Assembly (NCBI GenBank): GCA_019245115.1 | Contig: JAFARZ010000268.1 | Span: forward strand, 1 to 39,236 | Origin: Streptosporangiaceae bacterium | Lineage (GTDB): Bacteria > Actinomycetota > Actinomycetes > Streptosporangiales > Streptosporangiaceae | Direction of reading: 5' to 3' | Length of the DNA: 39,236 bases | The notes under the pieces: generated by a model | What the model saw: the letters and a program-made list of their open reading frames with translations, nothing else | Told to the model about the DNA's origin: nothing | Databases searched by the model: none | Translations under genes and position numbers: made by a program | In this document: positions 17,120-25,021 of the stretch, piece by piece | Numbering within the stretch: the stretch's first letter is position 1 | Layout: each line of letters opens with the position of its first letter

Positions 17120-17905
17120 CTACTCCCAGCGGAACAGCCGGGTCGCGGCCAGCCCGAAGGCCGCCGCGTAGACCGCCAGCGTAAGCAGCTGCAGCCCGGT
17201 GGGCCAGTGGCCCAGCATGGCGTTCCCCAGCGCGGGGACCGCGGCCCCCAGCGGGGTGGCATGGCTGATGTGCTGTAGCGCCGGCGGCATGTTCGGGATG
17301 GGCAGCCACAGTCCGGCGAAGAACATCATCAGGTAGAACAGGATCGCTCCGATGCCGCGGGCCACATTGCCGGTCGACGCCACCGCGGCGATGCACAGGC
17401 CGATGGCCATCAGCGCGGCGGTGGCGAGCAGCCCGGCGACCACGAACCCGCCGAGCTGGCGCGGCGCCGCGATGCCGTAACCGATCCTGGCCACCGCGAG
17501 GATCGCGATCACCGTGACGGCGGCGGCGGCCAGCTTGACCGCGAGCTGAGCGACGAGCACCCGGACCGGGCCGGCCGGAGTGGTCTTGAGCCGGCGCAGC
17601 ACGCCGAGTTCGCGGTAGCTGGCCAGCACCGTGGGCATGGTCAGCACCGCCAGCATGGTCATCGCGAACACCAGCAGGATCGGCACGTACATGTCAAACG
17701 TGGTGAGGCCGTCGTAGGCCTTGACCGGCTTGCCGAACGAATGTATGGCGCCGAAGATGATCAGCAGGAGGAGCGGCAGCCCGGCGCTCACGATGAAACC
17801 GACGCGGTTCCGCCCGCGGCAGAGCAGCCGCAGTTCGGTGATCGTCAGCTGCGCCAGCGCGGAATGCCCGCGCGCGGCGGGCGGCGCCACGATTGTGCTG
17901 GCCAT
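17120..17905 (-). CDS. ABC-2 type transporter permease
   Basis: A 261-residue membrane protein with six predicted helices. The first follows LLCRGRNRVGFIVSAGLPLLLL, and the ABC-2 signature region runs LYLMMFFAGLWLPIPNMP near residue 200. These permeases pair with a DrrA-like ATPase to export lipophilic drugs, antibiotics or lipids. It starts 3 nt after the ATPase stop and lies 19 nt ahead of the kinase. Confidence 0.92.
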   Translation of the reverse strand: MASTIVAPPAARGHSALAQLTITELRLLCRGRNRVGFIVSAGLPLLLLIIFGAIHSFGKPVKAYDGLTTFDMYVPILLVFAMTMLAVLTMPTVLASYRELGVLRRLKTTPAGPVRVLVAQLAVKLAAAAVTVIAILAVARIGYGIAAPRQLGGFVVAGLLATAALMAIGLCIAAVASTGNVARGIGAILFYLMMFFAGLWLPIPNMPPALQHISHATPLGAAVPALGNAMLGHWPTGLQLLTLAVYAAAFGLAATRLFRWE

Positions 17906-17908
17906 TGC

Positions 17909-18850
17909 TCAGACCTCCTCGGTTGCTTCGGGTACGGGTTCGCCGGCGGAGCGGCTGCCGGTGAGCGCGAGGAACGCGTCCTCCAGGCTGGCTTGGTCCA
18001 CGCGCAGATGCTGGGCCACGATCTGGTTGCGGGCCAGCGCGGACGTGACCGCGTTGAGCGCGTTGGCATTGCCCGTGACCACCACGACATCGCCCCTGTG
18101 CATGATGCTGGTGACGTCGGGCAGCTGGGTCAGCAGCCAGTCGTCGAACGGGACGGACGGGCGGAACTGGATCCGCTGTTCGGCCTGGACCTCATCGGCC
18201 AGCGTGGCCGGGGTGTCGAGGGCCACGACGCGCCCCGCGTCGATCAGCGCGACCCGGTCGCACAGCCGTTCGGCTTCCTCCATGAAGTGGGTGACCAGGA
18301 CGATCGTGACCCCTCGCTGGCGGATGCCCTCGATCAGATCCCAGGTATCGCGCCTGGCCTGCGGGTCCAGGCCGGTGGTGAGCTCGTCCAGGACCGCCAC
18401 CTCCGGGTTGCCGACCAGCGCCAGCGCGATCGACAGCCGCTGCTTCTGGCCGCCGGAAAGCTTCGCGAACGCGGTCCTGGCCTTGTCCGCGAGCCCGAGC
18501 TGATCCAGCAGCGCACGCGAGTCGGCCGGGGACCGGTAGAAGGAGCTGTAGAGCTCGAGTGCCTCGGCGACCCTGAGCTGATCGGGCAGCCGGCTCTCCT
18601 GTAGCTGCACCCCGACACGCTGGGTCAGCTCGGCATGATCCCGTTGCGGATCCAGCCCGAGCACGGTGATGGTGCCCCGGTCGGGCTTGCGCAGCCCTTC
18701 GACGCACTCGACCGTCGTGGTCTTGCCGGCGCCGTTCCGGCCGAGGATCCCGAAGATCTCCCCTCGCTGCACGGTGAAGGACACGTCGTCCACCGCCACC
18801 GTGCCGCCGTAGTTCTTGTGCAGATTACGCACATCGATGATTGCTGACAT
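17909..18850 (-). CDS. ABC transporter ATP-binding protein (DrrA/CcmA-like)
   Basis: A 313-residue ATPase starting at ATG 18850 (MSAIIDVRNLHKNYGG). Walker A is GRNGAGKTT (38-46), the signature is LSGGQKQRLSIAL near 140, and Walker B is VAVLDELTTGLDP, followed by VTHFMEE as the switch His. The C-terminal region after 215 is the DrrA-type extension. It powers the permease encoded next. It is the first gene of a four-gene unit (ATPase, permease, kinase, regulator). A longer in-frame start at 18886 has no support. Confidence 0.94.
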   Translation of the reverse strand: MSAIIDVRNLHKNYGGTVAVDDVSFTVQRGEIFGILGRNGAGKTTTVECVEGLRKPDRGTITVLGLDPQRDHAELTQRVGVQLQESRLPDQLRVAEALELYSSFYRSPADSRALLDQLGLADKARTAFAKLSGGQKQRLSIALALVGNPEVAVLDELTTGLDPQARRDTWDLIEGIRQRGVTIVLVTHFMEEAERLCDRVALIDAGRVVALDTPATLADEVQAEQRIQFRPSVPFDDWLLTQLPDVTSIMHRGDVVVVTGNANALNAVTSALARNQIVAQHLRVDQASLEDAFLALTGSRSAGEPVPEATEEV

Positions 18851-19010
18851 GACTTCAGCGTCGCAGCGCCGGCCCCCGCGGCACATCGCACGGAAAGCCC
18901 GCGTCTGGCGTGGAGTGGCTGAATTCGCGGGCCGACGAACGGCTCACCCGCATCCACCGATCAGCTGACCGGAATTCCAGCGCTCACGCTTCTTGCTGTT
19001 ATCACCTGGG
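18851..19010. other. Intergenic region between the ABC operon and the DUF308 gene
   Basis: 160 nt without a gene. It should hold the promoter of the ABC/two-component operon, but no convincing hexamers are visible. It includes the second copy of the 17-nt repeat. Confidence 0.6.
18988..19004. repeat. 17-nt dispersed repeat, copy 2
   Basis: GCTTCTTGCTGTTATCA is identical to 1677-1693. It lies six bases beyond the stop codon of the DUF308 gene (minus strand). It is AT-richer than its surroundings. Confidence 0.65.
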
Positions 19011-19610
19011 TCAGGCGCGTGAGAGGAAACGGAACCGCGAGGCCGCGTGCCCGATGCTGCGGACCCGGAACGCGGCGGCTATCTCCATCGCCCCGAAGAC
19101 CAGCAGCCAGATCCCGAGGACCACCGCCAGGCCCACCAGTGTCAGCCCGGGGAAGGCCAGCACGATGATGCCGGCGACGATGCTGAGCAGCCCCATCACG
19201 GCGGTCCAGCCCCGGTCGGGCATCGCTGTGTGGGTCAGCGCCGTGAAGACCTCGATCGCTCCGTTGACGATCCAGTAGATGCCGAGGAACACCACGAGCG
19301 CGAGCAGGGTCAGCAGCACGTGGCGTACCGCCCACAGCCCGATGATGATCGACAGCACACCGAGGAGGGCCAGCAGCACCCGGGTGCCTCCGGTCAGGTC
19401 ATCAACGGCTAGCGCGCCCACGAACCGGAATATCCCGGACACGATCAGCTGGATGCCGAACAGCACCGCGATAACCAGGAGCGTCTCGCCGGGCCAGGCG
19501 AGCACGGCGATGCCGGCCACCAGCGTGATGATGCCGTAAGCCAGTACCCAGCCCCAGTGCCTGCCCATGCGGGTGAGCATTTCCGCGGGTTGCCGTATAG
19601 GTTCGTTCAC
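19011..19610 (-). CDS. DUF308/HdeD-like membrane protein
   Basis: A 199-residue protein with six membrane helices arranged as three similar pairs: WGWVLAYGIITLVAGIAVLA, then LFGIQLIVSGIFRFVGAL, then GVLSIIIGLWAVRHVLL, and so on. This is the DUF308 pattern found in HdeD. Function is unknown in actinomycetes; E. coli HdeD is linked to acid tolerance. I prefer the GTG at 19610 (NEPIRQPAEMLTRMGRHWGW) because AAGGGGAA lies 6-8 bases ahead and relatives start there. An ATG at 19673 would add 21 residues. It is divergent from the methyltransferase. Confidence 0.85.
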   Translation of the reverse strand: MNEPIRQPAEMLTRMGRHWGWVLAYGIITLVAGIAVLAWPGETLLVIAVLFGIQLIVSGIFRFVGALAVDDLTGGTRVLLALLGVLSIIIGLWAVRHVLLTLLALVVFLGIYWIVNGAIEVFTALTHTAMPDRGWTAVMGLLSIVAGIIVLAFPGLTLVGLAVVLGIWLLVFGAMEIAAAFRVRSIGHAASRFRFLSRA

Positions 19611-19712
19611 GGCGATTCCCCTTATTTCAGGCCCGTTGCTGCGGGCAATATCCGCTGGGTTTATCGTCACCATGGTCCGCCCGCCTAAACGTTCCCGGGG
19701 AGCGCGCCAGCC

Positions 19713-20375
19713 ATGCCGACCGACGCAGCGGAGATTGTCCGGGCCAGCACCCGGCTCGGCCCGGTGTCGCTGGTACCGGAGATCCGGCTGTACCAGGCCC
19801 CGGAGCCCATGGGGCTGTGGCAGTGGACCGAGCTGGCGACCGGGCGGAGCGGGCTGGAGCCGCCGTTCTGGGGGTTCGCCTGGGCCGGCGGCCAGGCGCT
19901 GGCGCGATACCTCCTGGACCATCCGGAAACGGTGGCGGGCCGGCGGGTGATGGACCTAGCCTCCGGCTCCGGCCTGGTGGCGATCGCCGCCGTGAAGGCG
20001 GGGGCGGCGGATGTGACCGCCTATGACATTGATCCGCTCGCCACTGCCGCCATCGCGGTCAACGCCACGGCCAACGGGGTGGCGGTCCATGTCGTCCGCG
20101 GCGACCTCGCCGGGCTCCTCGATGGACCGCCACCCCGTGCTGGTGACCTGCTGCTGGTGGCTGACGCGTTCTATGAGCGCGATCTGGCCGACCGCGTCAC
20201 GCGACTCCTCGAACGCGCCCGCGCTGGAGGCGCCGCCGTCCTGGCCGGCGATTTCGGCCGGACATACCTGCCGCGGGAACGGCTTGAACCGCTGGCCGCC
20301 TACGACGTCCCCGAGCTGGGCAAGCTCGAGGACCGCGACGTCAAACGCACCACCATCTGGACGCTACGGCGCTAA
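19713..20375 (+). CDS. Class I SAM-dependent methyltransferase (PrmA/ETFB-KMT-like)
   Basis: A 220-residue protein with the SAM fold: motif I VMDLASGSGLVAIAA (about 79-93), acidic residue in AYDIDPLA after strand 2, and LLLVADAFYE as the post-strand-4 motif in place of NPPY. PPFWGFAWAGGQALARYLLD near residue 50 is characteristic of the Nnt1/ETFB lysine methyltransferase group. Relatives methylate protein side chains; no target is evident. Its stop overlaps the convergent phosphodiesterase gene by four bases. Confidence 0.88.
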   Translation: MPTDAAEIVRASTRLGPVSLVPEIRLYQAPEPMGLWQWTELATGRSGLEPPFWGFAWAGGQALARYLLDHPETVAGRRVMDLASGSGLVAIAAVKAGAADVTAYDIDPLATAAIAVNATANGVAVHVVRGDLAGLLDGPPPRAGDLLLVADAFYERDLADRVTRLLERARAGGAAVLAGDFGRTYLPRERLEPLAAYDVPELGKLEDRDVKRTTIWTLRR

Positions 20376-22057
20376 CTCTGCGAGCCTCGCAGCCCGGGCA
20401 GCACCGCGGTGTGCTCGATCCGCACGGCTTGCAGGTCGAGCGGGTTGAGGCCGAGCAACCGCAGGATCGTCGGCGCGATCTGCGTTGTCTCGACCGGGGC
20501 GCTCACGCCGTGGCCATTCCTGAGTCCGGGCAGCGCAACCAGGATCGGCACGTCACGGTCCTGCGGGTCATCGCCGCCGTGCTCGGCGATCTTGGCCTTG
20601 CCGCCGGTGTAGACGACGCCGTGCTGGGCGATCCCGATGATGTCGGGAACACGCGGATCGCCGGCCGGGACGCCGATGAACGCCGCGGCCTCCGCGCCGG
20701 CGTACACCTTCTTCAGCCCGGATGCCGAGACCGTGATCGAGTTTCCGCTGACGTTGTTGGCGCCCGCCGAATGGGTGAGAAGGTACTGCTTAACGAAGTT
20801 GGCAGCGGCTTGCGAGCGGTCGCTCAGCCACAGCAGCATCCCGTCGTCGTCGGTGGAGAAGACGACCAGGTCCTTGGCACCGGGGTGTGCCGCCGTCCAT
20901 GCCGCGTTGACGGCCGCGATGATCGGCGAGTCCGGAACCCGGGCCAGGGCGTCCGGATCGGTCGGCGACTGCCCGTGCTTGGCCGAGATGATAATGGCGG
21001 TACTGCCGGCCAGGCCCTGCGCGCCGATCTCCGAGACCATCTTGCCGACCTCGGTGTTGATGTAGTTGAGGGCCCGGACCAGCAGCGGCCCCGGCACCGT
21101 GCCACCGGGGAGATAGCCGCCGGTCAGGCCGTCGGACTTGGGCAGCTTCTGGGCCGTCGACACGGTCTGGAAGTTCATGCCGAAAATCGCGGGTGTCCCG
21201 ACATGGTGAGTCCGGCTGTGGTCGTAGCCGTCGATCTCGTTGAGTATCGCCTGCACCTTGTACGAGTCGTATTGCATGGTGGCGGCGTTGTCGCTGGTCC
21301 AGTCCTCGCCCGCCGGGAAGCCGAGCGCCTGGCTGTTGATCTCCGGCGTGAAGAAGTCGTCGACGCCGTTCCCCGACGGCCCGTCGAACGCCTGGTAGGC
21401 CGGGTGCTTGTCCGACCACGCCGTCCGCAGCCCGTGGTCATGAGCCACGTTGAAGATCGTGTTGACCTTCAGGTACTGGTTCGGGTAGATCGGCTTGCAG
21501 GTCTTCGGGTCCACGGGCAGGTTCGCCGGGTTGATCACCTGCAATGGGTTACCGGTCATCTGGAGGATGCTGCCGGGAAGCCCGCTGAGCCCCTGGCCGG
21601 CGTCGAGTGAATTCGAGTTGACGTCGATCGCCTCCTCGTAGGCCGCCTCACCGCCCGGTACCGGCCCGGTGCATTTGGTGGTGCCCGCGGGGAAGACGTC
21701 TTGATTCCACGTGTCGTCGTAGTAGATGCCGGTGACCCGAGGATCACCGCCCGTGACCTGGCCGTACATTCCCGGCGAGGAGTCGGACGGGAAGGGAGTC
21801 TGGGCGTTGCTGTACTCGACGCCGTGGCCCGCGAGGCGAGCCAGTAGTGAACCCGGGTTGTTCTTGACGTACCAGGCCAGGTCCTGCTGGTGGAGCCCGT
21901 CCACGGAGATCAGCAGCACGTGCTTGATGCCGCTCCCCCGGTCATTGCTGCCGGTGCTGCTCGTCGCTGCTGACGCCGAGGTCAGCGCGGTTCCGGCGAC
22001 CAGAGTCGAAGCGGCCGCCGCCGCGGCGGCAGCGGTCAGCGTCACTCTCAACCGCAT
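20372..22057 (-). CDS. Secreted type I phosphodiesterase/nucleotide pyrophosphatase-like protein
   Basis: The 561-residue product starts at ATG 22057, six bases after GGGGAGG. Residues 1-31 form a signal peptide ending ALTSASA. The alkaline-phosphatase-superfamily core follows: HVLLISVDGLHQQDL (first metal Asp), FPSDSSPGMYGQVTGG with the likely Ser nucleophile, IISAKHGQSP and AEHGGDDPQDRDVPIL (further metal His/Asp ligands). Family knowledge: PF01663 enzymes hydrolyse phosphodiesters or nucleotides outside the cell. A slightly longer start at 22072 would run through the ribosome site. It is transcribed toward the methyltransferase. Confidence 0.9.
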   Translation of the reverse strand: MRLRVTLTAAAAAAAASTLVAGTALTSASAATSSTGSNDRGSGIKHVLLISVDGLHQQDLAWYVKNNPGSLLARLAGHGVEYSNAQTPFPSDSSPGMYGQVTGGDPRVTGIYYDDTWNQDVFPAGTTKCTGPVPGGEAAYEEAIDVNSNSLDAGQGLSGLPGSILQMTGNPLQVINPANLPVDPKTCKPIYPNQYLKVNTIFNVAHDHGLRTAWSDKHPAYQAFDGPSGNGVDDFFTPEINSQALGFPAGEDWTSDNAATMQYDSYKVQAILNEIDGYDHSRTHHVGTPAIFGMNFQTVSTAQKLPKSDGLTGGYLPGGTVPGPLLVRALNYINTEVGKMVSEIGAQGLAGSTAIIISAKHGQSPTDPDALARVPDSPIIAAVNAAWTAAHPGAKDLVVFSTDDDGMLLWLSDRSQAAANFVKQYLLTHSAGANNVSGNSITVSASGLKKVYAGAEAAAFIGVPAGDPRVPDIIGIAQHGVVYTGGKAKIAEHGGDDPQDRDVPILVALPGLRNGHGVSAPVETTQIAPTILRLLGLNPLDLQAVRIEHTAVLPGLRGSQS

Positions 22058-22153
22058 GTTCGTCCTCCCCACTTATCGTGTTGGCCGCTGTAGTGTTTCG
22101 AGCGGAAGTGAGGAGTTTCTGACCATGCGGTGAACGGAAAGCAACGGCCTGAT

Positions 22154-22190
22154 GTCAGCCGGCCAACGGCCCGGGAAGGCCGCCGGTGAC
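22154..22190 (-). terminator. Hairpin after the second ThDP enzyme gene
   Basis: GTCAGCCGG (22154-22162) pairs with CCGG-TGAC (22183-22190) with one bulged base, and a GGCC/GGCC inner stem lies between. It starts 2 nt past the stop codon of the ThDP gene on the minus strand. There is no clear T-run. Confidence 0.55.
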
Positions 22191-22192
22191 GC

Positions 22193-23809
22193 TTAAAGCA
22201 TCGCCTCGATGAGGTGCGGCCCTGGCTCGGCGAGGGCCCGCCGGAACTGTGCCGCGAGCTCCCGCGACGTTCCGGCGCGGCTGGCCGGCACTCCCATGCC
22301 CGCCGCCAGCGCGGTGAAATCGAGGTCCGGCCGGGTCAGCCCGAGCAGATCGGGGGCGCTCTCCTTCAGGCCCAGGCGCTGTACCTCCAGGCCGAGGATC
22401 GCGTAACCGCGGTTGCTGAAGATGACGGTGGTGATGTCAAGTTGCTCGCGGGCGTGCGTCCACAGCGCGGAGATCGTGTACATGGCGCTGCCGTCAGCCT
22501 CCAGCGCTATCACACCGCGGTCCGGGCAAGCGATGGCCGCGCCGATGGCCAGCGGCAGCCCCTGCCCTATGGCGCCGCCGGTCAGGGTCAGCCAGTCATG
22601 TGGCGGCGCCCCCACGGTGGCGCCTTCCAGCCAGTACCCGCAGGTGTTGGCCTCGTCGCAGACGATCGCGCCCTCGGGTAGCAGTGCGCCGATGACCGCC
22701 GCCGCGCTGTCCGCGGTGAGGGGCGTATCGTGTTCCGGCACGGTCCTGGGCGGCTGTGCCGCGGATCCGCCGGAGCCTGCCGGGTCTCCGGTGGCGGCTG
22801 GATCAATGGTGGCGGCTGGATCAGCGGTGGCGACCAGTTCGGCCAGTGACGTGAGGGCCAGGCACGCGTCGTCGCCGGCCTCGGCCAGCGGGTGGACCTG
22901 GCAGCCCTCCGGCACCAGCGAACTGGCCACGCCCGGGTAGGCGAAGAACGTCACCGGGACCCGCGCCCCGGCCAGGATCAGATGCCGCGTGCCGGCGAGC
23001 TGAGCGCTCGCCATCTCGGGAAGGTAGGCCAGGCGTTCGGCGGCGGGAATGCCCGCGCCTCGTTCACGCCGGGCCGGGAACGCCTCGGACAGCAGCCGGG
23101 CCCCGGTGGCCGCGGCGATCCGGCCGGCCGCCAGCAGGCCCGGCCGCCGCAGCGCCGGACCGCCGAGCAGGATCGCGCAGCCCGGCTCGGCGCGCAACGT
23201 CCGCGCCGCCGAGGCGATCACGTCCTCCGGGACGGCAGCCGGACGGCGGGCGGTCACTGTGGTGATATCCGTCGCGGTGATGTCGGTCGCGGCGCGCCCG
23301 GACAACGAGACCTCGGACCAGGACACGTCGGCGGGCACGATGAGGGTGGCGATTCCGCCCGGCGGCGCCATCGCGGCGGCGACCGCCTCGGCGGCGTCCG
23401 GCGCCGCGTCGGCGCTGCGCTGGGTCCGGCGGACCCATCCCGATACCGTCCCGGCCAGGGCATCGATGTCAGATTCCAGCGGCGCGTCGAACCTCTTGTG
23501 GTAGGTCGCATGGTCACCGATCAGGGTGACCAGCGGAGTGCGCGCCCGCCGGGCGTTGTGCAGGTTGGCCAGGCCGTTCGCCAACCCGGGTCCCAGGTGC
23601 AGCAACGCCGCCGCCGGACGGCCGGTCATCCGGCCGTAACCGTCGGCGGCCCCGGTGACCGCGCCCTCGAAGAGACACAGCACGCCCCGGATCCGCCCGT
23701 CCGCGCCCAGCGCCTCCACGATGTGCAGCTCGGAAGTACCGGGATTAGCGAAGCACACCTGGACGCCGCGGTCGGCCAGCGTGCGAGTCAGTGCCTCCGC
23801 GCCGTTCAT
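22193..23809 (-). CDS. Acetolactate synthase large-subunit-like ThDP enzyme (benzoylformate decarboxylase type)
   Basis: A 538-residue ThDP enzyme with ANPGTSELHIVEAL at the N-terminus, the cofactor-activating Glu48 in CLFEGAVTGAADGYGR, and the PP motif EADGSAMYTISAL...FSNRGYAIL in the C-terminal third. It resembles the actinomycete 'acetolactate synthase large subunit' paralogues, which often act without a small subunit and look more like MdlC decarboxylase than anabolic IlvB. The linker around residues 330-350 carries a repeated DPAAT unit (ADPAATIDPAATGDPAG). It is unrelated in detail to the ThDP gene at 9417. The remnant upstream ends 2 nt before its ATG. Confidence 0.9.
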   Translation of the reverse strand: MNGAEALTRTLADRGVQVCFANPGTSELHIVEALGADGRIRGVLCLFEGAVTGAADGYGRMTGRPAAALLHLGPGLANGLANLHNARRARTPLVTLIGDHATYHKRFDAPLESDIDALAGTVSGWVRRTQRSADAAPDAAEAVAAAMAPPGGIATLIVPADVSWSEVSLSGRAATDITATDITTVTARRPAAVPEDVIASAARTLRAEPGCAILLGGPALRRPGLLAAGRIAAATGARLLSEAFPARRERGAGIPAAERLAYLPEMASAQLAGTRHLILAGARVPVTFFAYPGVASSLVPEGCQVHPLAEAGDDACLALTSLAELVATADPAATIDPAATGDPAGSGGSAAQPPRTVPEHDTPLTADSAAAVIGALLPEGAIVCDEANTCGYWLEGATVGAPPHDWLTLTGGAIGQGLPLAIGAAIACPDRGVIALEADGSAMYTISALWTHAREQLDITTVIFSNRGYAILGLEVQRLGLKESAPDLLGLTRPDLDFTALAAGMGVPASRAGTSRELAAQFRRALAEPGPHLIEAML

Positions 23810-23810
23810 C

Positions 23811-23912
23811 TCATCCCTCCAGCTCCACGAGCTTGCCGTTCCGCACGCGGATCATATCCATGTCCGTGATCTGGTAACTGACCACGCCCGTCGGCTGACG
23901 TATTCGAAGATC
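23811..23912 (-). pseudogene. C-terminal remnant, SnoaL/NTF2-like protein
   Basis: 33 codons after an in-frame stop read DLRIRQPTGVVSYQITDMDM, then IRVRNGKLVELEG, ending in TGA two bases before the ThDP start. The pattern PTG...DM..IRVR-GK-VE is the usual final strand pair of SnoaL-like/NTF2-fold proteins. The rest of the gene is absent; upstream DNA belongs to another remnant on the opposite strand. The family assignment rests on this short stretch only. Confidence 0.5.
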
Positions 23913-24046
23913 TCACCGCACTGGTGGCGGCCGGCGACCGCGGCGGCGCGGCGGAATTGTTCCGAGGCGAGGTCGCCGGCGTCCCGGCACCCGGGATCGC
24001 CGGCATGCGGGCCAGCGAGGCCCGGGGCCTATCACCCAATTGGTGA
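23894..24046 (+). pseudogene. Internal remnant of an alpha/beta hydrolase
   Basis: 50 in-frame codons read ADVFEDLTALVAAGDRGGAA, then ELFRGEVAGVPAPGIAGMRAS, ending in TGA at 24044. This matches the cap region of a common actinomycete alpha/beta hydrolase group (LxALVAAGxRxxAVExF...VGVPAxxVAxMR). Neither the nucleophile elbow before it nor the His region after it is present. It abuts the SnoaL-like remnant head to head, with a 19-nt overlap. This marks a deletion scar. Confidence 0.6.
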
Positions 24047-24174
24047 GCATTCCCGGATAACGTGCGTTTAAAGGAATGTCGGCTATGCCGCCTTCGCTAC
24101 AAGCCGTGTCAGCCCGGGAACTTGCGCGTATCACGGCATAGCGGACAGACGGGCCAGCCAATTTGCGGAAGATC

Positions 24175-24239
24175 AGAGCCCTCTGGAAGAAAAGGCGCCG
24201 GAAACCGGCACCCTTTCTTCCGTAGAGCCCTTTTCCTCC
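24175..24239 (+). terminator. 65-nt structured terminator element, copy 2
   Basis: On the plus strand GGAAGAAA pairs with TTTCTTCC around the inner stem GCCGG-AAA-CCGGC, then CTCT/AGAG close the base and GAGCCCTTTTCC supplies a T-run. The length equals copy 1 (1780-1844, minus strand), and the inner core CGGAAACCGGC is invariant. The outer arms differ but still pair. It may once have ended the hydrolase gene whose remnant lies 129 nt upstream. Confidence 0.75.
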
Positions 24240-24446
24240 ACGTCGTCCACCGTAGCCGTCGTTCACGTAACGGTCATATCCTGGCAAAACTGGCGGCCGT
24301 CTGCGCCGGAAGTGTCCACGATCTCTTTAACGACCGCGCCCGGCCGACCACCTGCCCGAATACCCATTGGCCTATACCATGAAATGTCGGACTTGTGACA
24401 CGAGAAGGAGCGCCGCGGCCCGGCTTCGTCGCCGGGGACGTTCGGC

Positions 24447-24492
24447 AGCGCTTTCGGCGACCTGTGGTGAGCGCTTTCGGCGACCCGTGGTG
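24447..24492. repeat. 23-bp tandem repeat, two copies
   Basis: AGCGCTTTCGGCGACCTGTG plus GTG occurs at 24447-24469 and again at 24470-24492 with a single T-to-C change; the start of a third copy (AGCGC) follows. Noncoding as far as I can see. Confidence 0.85.
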
Positions 24493-24866
24493 AGCGCGCG
24501 GCTGATCCGGGAACAGCACGCCCGGCCCGGCGATGATGGATCACTATCGCCGCCACGACGGCGAACTCCAGCAGACGGCCGGCATGAAACGTTCATGAAA
24601 TCCTCCCGGAGCCTGCGCCGCCGCACAACGTGATTCCGCCGCCCTCAGGACCGGGCCAACCCCGCCTGTCCCGCGCAAACGCGGCGTCCAGGCACATAGA
24701 ACCGGGTGAACGCCGCTGTCACACCGCTGCCCGCGAAGTCCGGCCGGCTGGCGCCGCGCTCGCGGTATTGGGATCCTTCGGGCGTGTCGTCACGTTCGCG
24801 TAACAGTGTGGACATAAGACCTTGAGGTCCTCGCTCGCGCCGTCGTACGCTGCTGCCATCCACGGC

Positions 24867-24882
24867 CGGTAAGCGCTTACCG
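24867..24882. promoter_or_regulatory. LacI-family operator O1
   Basis: CGGTAAGCGCTTACCG is a perfect 16-bp palindrome with the central CG step typical of LacI/GalR operators. It is 140 bp upstream of the LacI gene, and an identical site lies 89 bp further downstream. Confidence 0.85.
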
Positions 24883-24955
24883 CACTTACCTCCCCCGTGG
24901 ACGTTGTAAGCGGGAACCACTGGACGTAGTAGGCGGGAAACCCTGTGTGCTGGTC

Positions 24956-24971
24956 CGGTAAGCGCTTACCG
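24956..24971. promoter_or_regulatory. LacI-family operator O2
   Basis: An exact second copy of CGGTAAGCGCTTACCG, 51 bp before the LacI start codon. Two identical palindromes in front of a LacI gene heading a sugar operon point to autoregulation of the whole unit, perhaps with looping between the sites (inference). Confidence 0.87.
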
Positions 24972-25021
24972 TTTGTGCAGGAAGGCGCGCTGGCAAGCGC
25001 GGCGGCGGAAGGAAGCGGGCT

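Larger units (their letters stand above)
24047..25021. other. 975-nt region without an intact gene
   Basis: Between the hydrolase remnant and the LacI gene I see no supported gene in any frame. It holds a 65-nt terminator element (24175-24239), a 23-bp tandem repeat (24447-24492), two LacI operators (24867 and 24956), and a near-duplicate 20-mer GGACGTTGTAAGCGGGAACC at 24899 / GGACGTAGTAGGCGGGAAAC at 24922. The left half is AT-richer than average. The promoter of the sugar operon should lie between about 24840 and 25010. Confidence 0.7.

Noticed and set aside
24062..24382. 106-codon plus-strand frame over the second 65-nt element
   Set aside because: It translates the hairpin element itself (GRKGAGNRHPFFRRALF); the structure explains the openness better than coding does.
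24263..24626. Small minus-strand frames (84-97 codons) in the gene-free region
   Set aside because: One has GGAGG before an internal ATG, but the frames overlap each other, cross the 23-bp tandem repeat and show no family features.
23811..25021. Prophage or insertion sequence as cause of the decayed region
   Set aside because: No transposase, integrase or clear terminal inverted repeats with target duplications were found.
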